Source: Panicum virgatum (Eukaryota > Streptophyta > Magnoliopsida > Poales > Poaceae). From it: a stretch of 64,000 nucleotides of DNA. Below are positions 22,219-32,502 of this stretch, in pieces. Each line of letters opens with the position of its first letter. Positions within the stretch are counted from its first letter, which is position 1. Position numbers and translations under genes: made by a program. Under the pieces are notes generated by a model, which had not been told where the DNA came from, made no database searches, and saw only the letters and a list, made by a program, of their open reading frames with translations. Location of the stretch: assembly GCF_016808335.1 (NCBI RefSeq), contig NC_053141.1:28129581-28193580 (forward strand), given 5' to 3'.

Positions 22219-23306
22219 TGAGATGCCCGTGGGGCTAGGATCTTGTGATGAGTGATTGAACAACACGGTGTGCGTGTGACGTTTCTCTTGGTTGGTGTCA
22301 TTGCAGGTGATAGGTGGAGACTGAACATGCGGCGACGTGTGAAGAACGAAGATATGATGCCACGCCGATGGACTGAGAGCGGTGAAGGGTGGATCAAGAC
22401 TTGCATTCGAGGGATTTGAGATCGTGTGGTGTATGTCTACTGTACCTGACGACACAACGAGAGAACGTTGGTGGATGGTTTCTTGGTTAAGCCACAAAAC
22501 CAAGATCTCGGACGTTCGTTGCGGCGGACGTGGCCGAAGACAGGGACAATTGTCGATCGCGAGAAGATTTCGAATCGTCGTGCGGTGAGATCACGGGACG
22601 CCACGGTGCTAGATGGAAGGATCGCAGAAATCGAGATTATTTGCTGTGGAGGACAATATTGCGTGATACGCGCCGATTACGTTAATTTGATTGACGTAAT
22701 GACAAATTTGTAATTTAGTTAGTGCCACCCTATGGGTTATAAATATGTGGCACCTAGGATTGAGGGGTATGCGTTTTAGGGTTTTTGGGGGCGTTTGCCA
22801 CAGTAGCCGCGGATGAACAGTACCTCGCTACACTAGCCGCCGCCCCAGAATTCCTCCGGAGCGCACTCCTCTCTCCGGTCTAGCCTAGGGTTTAATTCCT
22901 AGCGAGGGATTTTTGTTGATCTCTCCAATCAAGAGATGGAGGACGATTGGGCGGAGGCTAGATAAGGCCCAGCACCAGCGAGACGCAGCGGCTGCGCAGC
23001 AGGCCTGCTTTCAGTTGAGTTTTTGTGTCACGTTGCTTCTCTACATGAACTTGAGCTTGTGTGAATGACTGCTTAATCTAGTTTGTGCAAGCTTTTCGGT
23101 GTCTCGTTTTGATTTGCTTCCGCTACGCTTTGAGTGTGTCAAATCGTTCCTAGGGTGAACTTGTCACGAGTTGACTTGTGTCATCTTGACGATTCAACGC
23201 GAGGTGCGTTTTGGGGTGGCAATCGGGATATAGGCCTTGTTCTCTCGGAGTGAATTTTTAAAGGCTCCCATTCACCCCCCCTCTGGTCGCCTGTCTCGGT
23301 CCTACA
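22219..23306 (+). repeat. 3' LTR of copia element
   Basis: It starts TGAGATGCCCG directly after the polypurine tract AAGGGGGAGAT and ends CCTACA at 23306. At 1088 bp it is the full-length copy. Confidence 0.9.
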
Positions 23307-25425
23307 AATTCTAAGTTAGTCATGGCAATAACAGTACAACACACAATTTTCAGTTACTTCTGGGATTTCCAAGTGAACACCATGAGATAAATTCTGATTT
23401 CTGAGATAATGACTCTACCCTCTACCCTCTAGGTGAACACAGTTAGAAATTTGGATTTCAGTTTTAAGTACATGCCTCTACCCTCTAGGAATTGTTTTAG
23501 ACTACCCTCTAGGATATAATTACTTATGCCATTCCGTAAAACTAAGTTTAAATTTGCTAAGAGACTGACATATGTTTATGTACTTGGTTCTACATTTGAT
23601 TCTTTAGCTAGCTTCCTGTTTTTATGCTGTGATATTTCGAATTTCAATTCTGTTCAGAACATTTAAGATTGTATTTATTGATCACTCAGTGCCTATGCTG
23701 TGGTCGCTTACTTTTACTCCAACCTTGTTTAAAGTGGTCTGTAAGATTGTAATTGTTGATTATTTCTAGTGAGTGCTTTTTCACCTTTTATTGACCCTTC
23801 TTTGCAGTTTACATTACGTTGGTGGATGCTTATAAATCTTATCTACTAGTCTCAACCAGTGAGAAATTGGTGTAAAAGTAACTCAATAAGATTATCCTAA
23901 CGTTTGTCGAGCAGGATGGAATTGTAGTTAATAAGTTATATCATTTAGCATCTATTAGCTAAGGTTTGGCTTTTGGTGGATGAGAGAACTTGGGATCAAA
24001 TTTTATTTAATATATATATTTGCTCTATCCAACTGTTTGTTGGTTTAGTTTTGTTAGAAATGGCATATATAATTAAGATGTGGACATTATTTATCATCAG
24101 CTGCAGTAGCAAACATTCTTTGATGTTAATATTTTCTTAAATAAATCTCTCTTGATCCAGTTTGGTAGTCATCTAGATTATAAACTTGAGATCAGAATGG
24201 ACAGATGAGGCAGTTCACAGATAAAGTTGGCACCAATATGCTATTCTATGGAGCGCTTGTGAAATTTCTTCTAGAGTCCATTTGTTCAGATAGTGTGAAA
24301 ATTTTTATATGCAAGTGCAACTGTCTCTGTATTGCAATATGCTGTTCTAATATAATGGATTGCTTCATCAATCATCACTAGCCAATTCTGGTGTCTAATG
24401 CTCACTCAATTCATCGGTGTATGTATACTGTCTTGATGATATTGGTAAATGTCTATCGAGTTACCGTCTTGTGTTTTGTAGCTACTTTGGATTTCAGATT
24501 TGATAGTGAGTAATTTTGGTCGATTTTTGGAACATGACTTGTTTCTTCCATTTCATTCTAGACTTTTTGATGATATGTACTGCTATGATGGGTATCTTGC
24601 TGCCTTACTGTTGTGCTCTGTTATAGTATAGTCAATTTCCTTTGAGTAAAGTGATATTTACTAGTACTTGTTATAATTCCAGGTATGGAACCGTGGCATT
24701 TTGGTGGAGTAGAAGATCTAACTTCTGTTTGTCTTCTGTGTTAGAGGAGACTTAATTTCTGCAACCACAAGTTATCTGAATTATGAGGTGTGATTGTACA
24801 TAACCTTTCAGGACATGTGAGGCTACTTCCAGGTTTCATCGCACAGTTCCCTATTCCGAAATCATTATGGTCTTATGGACATGCCAGGGATATACTAAAC
24901 TTATGACAATTTTTAGTCTTGGCGCAAGAATGGAAAGTGCAGTATCAATTCTGTGTATCACTTTTGTTACACAGTCAGCAGGCCAGCATTCTGCTACTGA
25001 TTGATACTACAACCGATTAAGCATGTACTTCTGCTAATCTTCTTAAGATGATACGCACTCGATTGCTTTCTGATGTTGTAGCTGTCTTTTCATGTAAGTC
25101 TTCTCTGCCTATCATTTAATCCTGCAACCATGGGCTACTGCTGGCTAGCTTGGCCGCTCTGGTCATGTCCGTCCCGGGTCGTCGTGTCAACCGCCATACG
25201 TACGCTTCAGTGCTGGCGCTAGGATTTTGGAGGCCCTCCGGCAAACTCGTCGCAACTGCCCCTCTAAAAGCTGACCGCACCGTGAGACCGTGAGAAGCCG
25301 CCAATGCGTGATCGCAATGCGGATGTTGAGACCGCGATGATTTGGCTTCCACAGCTCCGCTGCCCTCCGACGACAGTTCGGCGGACTTTTAGTCGTTGGG
25401 CTGGGCTGTACAATGTAGCTATGTA
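23307..25425. other. AT-rich sequence with no recognised gene
   Basis: The stretch is T-rich and intron-like. It holds a small local duplication around TCTACCCTCTAGG (23415-23515). No frame above about 100 codons or known domain is present. The last 300 bp are more GC-rich but match nothing I know. Confidence 0.5.
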
Positions 25426-25474
25426 CACTACTAGAAAACGGGCCTTGGACACCAGCTGAGAAGGGCCAAAGGCA

Positions 25475-25665
25475 CCGGTTTCCTAACCGGTGCCCCGCAA
25501 CTGCGACCATTGGCCTCGACTTAAGACACCGGGTTTTTCAACCGGTGCCTTAGGCTTCCATTGGTACCGGTTGTAAATACCAGCCGGTACCAAAGAGGCT
25601 GCCACGCTGACGTAAGGTGGCAGCCCCTTTGGTACCGGTTGGTATTTCCAACCGGTACCAATGAC
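25475..25665. repeat. Left subterminal array of CACTA
   Basis: Inverted pairs of GGCACCGGTT / AACCGGTGCC and GGTACCGGTT / AACCGGTACC fill this stretch. 25559-25605 and 25617-25663 form a 47 bp inverted repeat with three mismatches around an 11 bp loop. In the En/Spm family such arrays bind the element-encoded TNPA-type protein. Confidence 0.8.
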
Positions 25666-25949
25666 TTTTTCCCTTTTTTTTCCCCAAATCCAGTTTTGTT
25701 TGTTATATTTATTATTGTTTATTCTTTTATAATTGCTAAACGCACTCAAGCTCTATAGTACTCTACGTTCATTGGTCGTTCGTGTTCGTTTTCAGAGAAT
25801 ATTTGAAACTAACTAAAAGTGAAATGCGAGCATATAATTAAGCTAATTAGAAGAACTAATATATTTACAAATTTACAAACATCAAGGCATAATGTTTAAA
25901 AATATTTACAAATGTACAAGTCATGTTAGCTGTCCAACTACTAGTCCCC

Positions 25950-28900
25950 TCAGGATGTCGATGGAAGTCCTCTATAGATGTGACCGTCGTGGTAGAACTC
26001 GCCTCTAAGATCCAAGATCTCGTTCAAAATGAATCCGGCGAGCTGCTCGCACATGGCGTTGATCCGATCAGTAGAGTAACATTCATCCCCCATTTGAGAC
26101 ATCTATAATTTAGGAAAAAAGCATTAACATTATGCGCGTTAGTACAATTATGAAAATATACTAGTGAACGGTTTAGACGTCCTCTCGTTTCTTCATCAGT
26201 AGCCTTCCCGCATGGAGTCATGATGTGCAAGTAGTCGCATACGTAGTACCCGCACCAATCAGTTCTTTGTTGTTGTCTCGCACACTTAAGGAGAAACAAA
26301 TAAATTACTCAATTTAGAACAATTTGGGATTATATACTTAACTAGACAAATCTTTATGAATGAACATACCGGATAATCCATGTTAACGTTCAGTTCGGGC
26401 CTCCATTGACCACGTCCTTTGTTATTTTTCACAATTTTTTTCCAAACCCTGTGCTCAAAGTTAAGTTTGATATTCATGAATTGTTATTAACAGAAAAAGA
26501 ATTTGATTGTGCAAACTGAACTTACCTGTTCAAGGGGTCTATGATATGTTGGATTGCGGACTTTGGATTTCTCATTGAGTCAAAGACTATAAGATTGCCA
26601 GTCTCTACGGATAGTATGAGTAAAATCCAATGATAACTGCAGATATAGATAGGATATATACATAAATGTATTAGACAACTTAGTATTTATTTAGTAATAT
26701 AACAGAGGTTTGAGTCGATCAAGGCTTACCCAAAGTTGTATGGTATGAATATATATGATTTGTAACTTTGCCTAGTCAACGAATCGTACATGTTTTGGCA
26801 CGTTTCCTTGTAACTTTCGTTGATCAATTTCTGGTTGACTAGCAAAGGAGACATGAAGCCGATTTGATGGTGCCATCCATGTTTTTGGCTTCTTTGGGTC
26901 TCCTATCTAAATGATGCAATAGAAATTTTATAATGCACACATATAATTATGTTCTTGTTAACAAAAAGTATTAATGTAGAGGTAAGTGATACTTTCAAAA
27001 CCCAAATAGTAATGACAGAGGCGTCGAGGGCTTGTCGATGGTAAATGTGATATAAATTTTGGAAGTACACCCAGAAGTCGTCCTCCCCGCAGAAGAAATC
27101 ATGGTCACGATACTTGACTCCAAACATTTTCCCTTCGTCTTTCGCCATTCGCAGGTACCATCTATGCAAATTGAACATCTGCGTGCCTAGACTTTTCTCC
27201 TCTTCCTCAGTGACAAAAGGTTTTCCATGCTGGAATGGAGTAATAGTGCGAGCGACAGGGATTTTTGCCTCCACATGCCCCGTTGCCTCCTCTAGCGTTA
27301 ATCCAGTTTCAGAAAGAAATATTGCGGCCTGTAGGTCCGGCTGGAGTTGTATGTCCGTCGGGTGTAGGAGTGGCAACCCTGGCACCCGGAGGGGCTCGAG
27401 TTCTTTTTGTTGTGTGCCAAGCTGAGGAATGGTCTTGCCACATTTTTTTTCAGATTTCTCACCTTGTGTGCCTTTGTCAGAGTATGATCATAGTCCGAGG
27501 GTAAACTTTTCGGTTTTGGTGGGTTGTCTAGGTTTGCGAGAAGCTTTTTCCCTAGTTCTAGAGGTACCTTTTCCCTCGGTGGGGGGACTTTAGGCTTCAA
27601 TTGTTCTTTTATATATCGAGCAGTCTCCTCTTCCAACTCCTCAGCGGTTTTCTCGTAGGTTAATTGTCTTTCGACCGTTTTCTGCTTCTTCTTTGAGGGT
27701 CCAGCCGCTGGGAGGGATGCTGTCTTTTTCTTTCCCTTTTCTGGTGCAGGAGGAGTTGGAGTACTCGTGGCCCTTTGCGCCAGCGGAGACGGTGGTGAAG
27801 GAGGTGGCAGTGGGGACGGCGGTGAGGTAGGCCGCGGAGACGGGTGATCAGTCTGCACGGGAGCCGTTGTGCTTGCAGTAAGTTTGATGTCGGCCTTGTG
27901 CCATAGAACGACCCCGTGCAGTGCGTCTCCCAATCTCTTCTCTCCATCCCCTCCAACGAAGTCGAGCTCAAGATCCTCATTATTTCCAACTATCTGCTCG
28001 ACTGTGACGGAGGTGTAGCCAGGGGGTATCGGCCTTCCATGAATTGTAGTAGAAGGATTCAGGGGCAGAGCTGACCCGTATGCGACATGAATGGATATAT
28101 TTCTCGCTCGCACATGAAGCTCGCACGGTGTCGGCATGGTGACATCATCCACTGGATACCTCTGGTCATCTACCGCCGTTGGCTCAATCTGGGGTTGCTT
28201 TTCCGCTTGTACGTCGGGCGCCGCTGTGGATGCACAGCTACTGCGTCGCTGAGAGGCCGGGCTTATCACAACATCCGGGTGCGACCCAGCATTGCCCCTT
28301 TGGCTCAGAGCTAGCTGCACCGCCTCATTGACCCTGGCGTCCATCTGAGATTCCAAGGACGCAACCTTCTTGTTCATTTTTTCTTCTATGGCACGAAGTT
28401 TCTCTTCCTGTTCGGCTTTGCTCTTTCGGTGAGTCTTGTAAGAGGGATCTCCGGCCCAAGCAACTTTCCATGGGACCACGCCGATGCCGCGGGCTCGTCC
28501 AGGGTGTTCCGGATTCTTTAATGCCCTTGTCAGCTCATCATTCTCCCTTTGAGGATGGAATGTTCCTTGTTGAGTCTCATCTATTGCAGCGACTAGATCG
28601 CGGGACACTTCTTGCATATGCTCGGGCACAACCAAACTTCCATCCAACTGGTTTAGTGTCAGGCCATTAGCAAATAACCACCACTTGGATCTATCCGGCC
28701 AATCCCAAGTCGTCGGCCTGATGCCTCTATCCATCAGGTACTGCTCCATCTTCTACCATTTTTTAACTGACTTCTTGTACCCGGCAGCCCCAAGGTGGTG
28801 GCTGTACTTCTTATTTGCTGCATTAACCTTGGCTTGTTAGGATTTTTTTGGGCTTCCTCTGATAGTTTGTATTGTTTGAACTCCTCCCAGTTTGGTTTAA

Positions 28901-29599
28901 CCTGAGGAAGATCGTCCCAGTTCGGCTCCTTATCCTTCTTGATGTAATTGGTGTACAACTTCTTCTTGAAAGTTGCAAAGGCAAGGGCCATCTTTCTCAA
29001 GGCACATTTCTTCACAAGTTCTTGGTCAACTCCTTCAGAAAGAGTGAACATATCCTTGAGTTCTGCCCATAGCATTTCTTTCTGATGTGCAGGCACGGCG
29101 TGTTGCTGTTCTTCGGGTTTGGTCGTTTTCCATAGTCTTGTGGTGATCGGAATTCTTGCCCGAACAATAACCCCACATTGGTTGACAAATTTTGTGCTAG
29201 CATCCTCTGGAGCACTCGGACAGCCCTCTGCGTCCACTTCTGTGACGACCTGTCTTCCCTCCATTTTCTTGGTTGGCCGGCGTCTCCCTTCTGACTGGCT
29301 CAACGAAGTCGATGAGGAGGTCGACTAAATTACAGAAAAGATATGTTAATCGCAAAGCTAATCTACCGAAGTCACCATGCATATAGTTTTAAGATTCGTA
29401 CTGGAACATGCTGCTGTTGATTGGGCGGCGGCGCAAAGTCATCATCTTCTTCATCGGCATCTCCAGACATATTCAGGAACGAATCAGCTGTCCGAGCATA
29501 TTCTTCAGCGATTGCCTGGGTGGTGTTGGCCCTCGTATCTTCATTTATTGCGTCCAACATGTATTGCCCGGCGGCCTGCTCATCACCGAAGGGGTCCAT
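25950..29599 (-). pseudogene. CACTA second gene: coiled-coil/DUF8039-like protein with Ulp1 (C48)-like C-terminus
   Basis: The ATG at 29599 (MDPFGDEQAAG) follows a TTTCAG acceptor, so a 5' leader intron is likely. The next exon (29303-28734) carries a conserved basic region (KEMLWAELKDMF). A shift near 28838 and a TAG near 28755 break it before the 28749 frame. That frame has a coiled coil, a block including STTIHGRPIPPGYTSVTVEQ, and a proline/lysine-rich linker. Several short GT-AG exons then form a Ulp1-like protease: YHWILL and VFDS on 26526-26636, WRPELNVNMDYP on 26370-26448, and DWCGYYVC on the exon starting at 26284. These supply the His, Asp and Cys positions of the family. The last exon ends at TGA 25950-25952. 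Such Ulp1-like modules are common in plant CACTA and MULE elements; their job in transposition is not settled. Confidence 0.75.
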
Positions 29600-29689
29600 C
29601 CTTAACTGAAACCGTAAAAATGTGTTAGAGTATGTGTCCATCCTTAAATGAAGCAGGAGAATTCAATTCTTTGAACGAATATGCGTGTT

Positions 29690-29935
29690 TGAGAGAGAGA
29701 GTGTGTGTGTATGTTAGAGGGACAGAGAAAGAGAGAGAGAGAGTTAGTGTGTGTGTGTGTGTTAGTGTGAGTGTGTGTGTGTTAGAGTGTATTAGACAGT
29801 GTGTGTGTGTGTGTGTGTGTGTTAGTGTGAGTGTGTGTGTGTTAGAGTGTATTAGATAGTGTGTGTGTGTGTGTTAGAGTGTATTAGACAGTGTGTGTGT
29901 TAGAGTGTATTAGACAGTGTGTGTGTGTGTGTGTG
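29690..29935. repeat. GA and GT microsatellite cluster
   Basis: GAGAGA and GTGTGT runs alternate with a repeated GTGTTAGAGTGTATTAGACA unit. It lies just upstream of the start of the second CACTA gene, probably in its leader intron. Confidence 0.9.
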
Positions 29936-30084
29936 TCGTATAACGGGGTCGAGGAACCGGGTCGAGGAACGGGGTTGAGAGTTGAGGGTCGAAGAACCGG
30001 GTCGAGGAATGGGGTTGAGGGTCGAGGTCTAGAGTTGAGGGTCGAGGGATGGCGAATGCGTGAGTTAGAGAGCGAATACGAAAT

Positions 30085-30130
30085 TACTCGTCGTCGTTAC
30101 TCGTCGTTACTCGTCGTTACTCGTCGTCGT
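30085..30130. repeat. TACTCGTCGT minisatellite
   Basis: Four to five copies of ACTCGTCGTT-type units stand in tandem on the plus strand, followed by AT-rich sequence. Confidence 0.8.
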
Positions 30131-30270
30131 TACACGAGTTACATGATAAATACATGAGTTACAGAAATACATGATAAATACATAAATATAAGCATTATTC
30201 ACTCTCTATTTAAATACATGATTAAATAAAGTCTCTCTAATAACTAAATTCTATAACTAAATTATACACT

Positions 30271-31580
30271 ATATATAAAGGATATAAAGTGGCTAGGAAA
30301 TTCCTTATAGGCGTACAGTATTAAAATGCAGTATGAAAATGTATTTAAAGTGATAGGTGTTGTCCATGTTATACTTGCCTTCCTCAAACTGCTCCTGCTG
30401 CTCAAACTGCTCAGAAGATGGTTGCTCTGGGTACTGGTACTGGGGCTCCTCAGATGGATCAACGTCTACTCACGAACACATGGCCAAAACAATAAACAAC
30501 ATAAACATACATGCAAACAATGGCATATACTAAGAAACAATACAACAATACATAAAAACAACAAACAAAACTAAACTAGAACTATTCTACGCGTTATAAC
30601 GATCACGTGGACATAAAGAACGCCTAAAACGGAGCTAGAACGCGAAAACTAGGCCTAAAACAAGGTCCAGGGGCTTAACTGTAAGAAAAACAGAGTTTCT
30701 AGGGGTTTTCTGCAAAAACCAGGGACTAAAACGTAAAAACTGAAAAGATCCAGGGGCTAATGCGTGAAAAGGTCAGGGGTGGACGGCGGGTTCTAAAAGG
30801 GAAAAACGCAGGGGCCTATGTGCTAAAAACAGGGCTTAACTGGAAATATTTTTGAAGGCGCATGGACTGCGGGTTGATTCTAAAGAAATGGAGGGGCTCT
30901 TTAGAAAAAAGGGTGGCGCTGACCGGTATCTGGTATGTTTGACTCGGGCTCGGGTTGACTCGGGCCGTCCGATCTGGATTGTGCGGCCTAGGAGGGACTT
31001 GGCGCGCGGGCGGTGGCGTAGGGTCACCGGAGCTGAGTCTCCGCGGCGGCGCGGGGCTGGAAGCTCGCCGGCGTTGGCCGATCTAGCGATCCAGAGCTTG
31101 GTTCGGCCTGAGGTTTGGCTCAGAAGCACGAGAACGACACGCGTGGTCCACCTGAGGTGATATTTGGGCACGAGATAGCTCGGAGCGGGGTGTTCGGCGG
31201 TAAGGGTGGCTCGGCGTGGCGGCGCATCGCCGGCGCAAGGTGTTCGAGGGGTTCCAGTGTGGGAACCGGGTGCAGGGGGGTCGTGGGGGAACAGGGGAAC
31301 GCGTGGGTGCTCACCGGGCCCTGGAAATGGGAGGAGCGTCGATGCAGATGGGTTGACGGCGAGGATCGGCGACGAGTTGCGGGCGGCGCTCGGGGACGGG
31401 CCGCTGTAGAGGTCGGAGCAGAGAGCAGCAGAGAGGAAGAGGCGGCGGCGCGACGATGTGGCAGCGCGGCACGACTATGCGACGGTGCGCGCGCGGAGAT
31501 GGAGGGCGGCGGCGGTCTACCGGAGGAAGGTGATGAGCAGTAGAGATTTGGGAGCGGAAGAAGGCAACGGCTTTATACTC
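30271..31580 (-). repeat. Family B LTR fragment (leader part) inside CACTA
   Basis: From the TATATAAAGGATATAAAGTGGCTAGG block on, this matches the middle of the LTRs at 50774-54223 and 33949-37247. The acidic exon and its GCAAGT donor at 30379-30465 are included. Neither LTR terminus is present. On the minus strand the fragment begins at a TATAAA box (31570-31577) next to an ACCGGT array. It includes a CCCG/GTGAGCACC donor near 31318, as in full LTRs. The acidic exon is intact here (87 nt, one codon shorter than elsewhere). Confidence 0.75.
31570..31577 (-). promoter_or_regulatory. Possible TATA box for second CACTA gene
   Basis: GTATAAAG on the minus strand lies just downstream (in minus sense) of the internal ACCGGT array, the same arrangement as at the transposase promoter. 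Assignment to the second gene is inferred from position and strand. Confidence 0.4.
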
Positions 31581-31586
31581 GTGGCC

Positions 31587-31960
31587 AAGGGTACCGGGTA
31601 AAAAATATAACCAGTGCCTTAGGCCGGCCTTAGGTACCGATTGCATCTACAACCGGTGCCTTAGGCGAGGCCTTAGGTACCGGGTCTCCGCACAACCGGT
31701 GCCTAAGGGCCCAACGGGCGGGAAATGTAAAGACCCTATGGTACCGGGTGGATATCCAAAACCGGTACCTTAGGCCATTTAAAGTTCACTTTTCACAAAT
31801 CTTTGACCCAGGTTGAACGGAATTCTTTAGTATCTCAATGGTAACGCTCGGTTATTTGGGCTCCGCGGCCACGGTTTGACTCCCGCACGACGCCCCACTT
31901 TTTTTTACCCAAATAGGACCCTAAGGTACCGGTTGGATTTTCCAACCGGTACCAAAGTTT
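31587..31960. repeat. Internal ACCGGT array of CACTA
   Basis: At least eight motifs of the type GGTACCGGGT, AACCGGTGCC or AACCGGTACC lie between the two CACTA genes, the same motif as at both ends. A pair at 31925-31956 forms a hairpin (GGTACCGGTTGG / CCAACCGGTACC). Confidence 0.75.
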
Positions 31961-31989
31961 TTCTTTTCTTTTCCCTTTTCTTTTTCTCT

Positions 31990-32480
31990 TGTAAATCTAT
32001 TAATTGCATCATAATTCATAATAAATCTAATATTTGCATAATAAATCTGATAATTGCCTAGAAAATCTGATAATTATCTAATAATTTAAATAATTGTCTA
32101 ATAGTTAAAATAATTGTCTAATAAATTTGTTATTTGCCCAATAAATTTATTAACTGCCTAGTAAATCATTCAACTAAGAAAATATTAACTATGGTTTTAG
32201 GTGCACAATAATAAATCATTTAAATGTGTTATTTGCTCAATAATTTTAATTACTACATAATAAATCATTTAGGTGCATAACTAATTATTTTAATTACATA
32301 ATAAATCAAATAATTGCATAATAAATTATTTAAATGCAAAATAATTCTAAATACTACATGATAAATCATTTAGGTGCATAACTAATCATTTTAATTGCAT
32401 AATAAATCAAATAATTACATAATAAATCATTTAATTATCCAATAAATCAATTCATTGCATAAGAAATCTAATAATGTTCA
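31990..32480. repeat. AT-rich degenerate tandem repeat
   Basis: Variants of a unit of about 20-25 bp with the core ATAATAAATCATTTAATTGC follow one another for nearly 500 bp between the internal array and the transposase stop codon. Confidence 0.75.
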
Positions 32481-32502
32481 CAGAAAACATTACAAGACAT
32501 AA

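Larger units (their letters stand above)
14656..23306 (+). mobile_element. Ty1/copia element, Sirevirus-like, complete but decayed
   Basis: Two related LTRs flank gag, protease, integrase, reverse transcriptase and RNase H in copia order. The tRNA-Met-type primer site TGGCATCAGAGC lies at 15380-15391 and the polypurine tract at 22208-22218. Further polypurine tracts (21901-21910, 21936, 22015) lie in a 1.2 kb non-coding stretch after pol, and the Gag is long with a coiled-coil-like, cysteine-rich middle. Multiple polypurine tracts and such a Gag are known marks of Sireviruses. At least eight stops or frameshifts break the coding region, so it cannot encode its own proteins. Confidence 0.85.

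Noticed and set aside
29632..30157. Cys/Val-rich frames across the GT microsatellite
   Set aside because: Produced by the dinucleotide repeat; no independent support.
31829..31900. Functional tRNA gene
   Set aside because: Only box-like promoter motifs are present; the acceptor and T stems do not pair.
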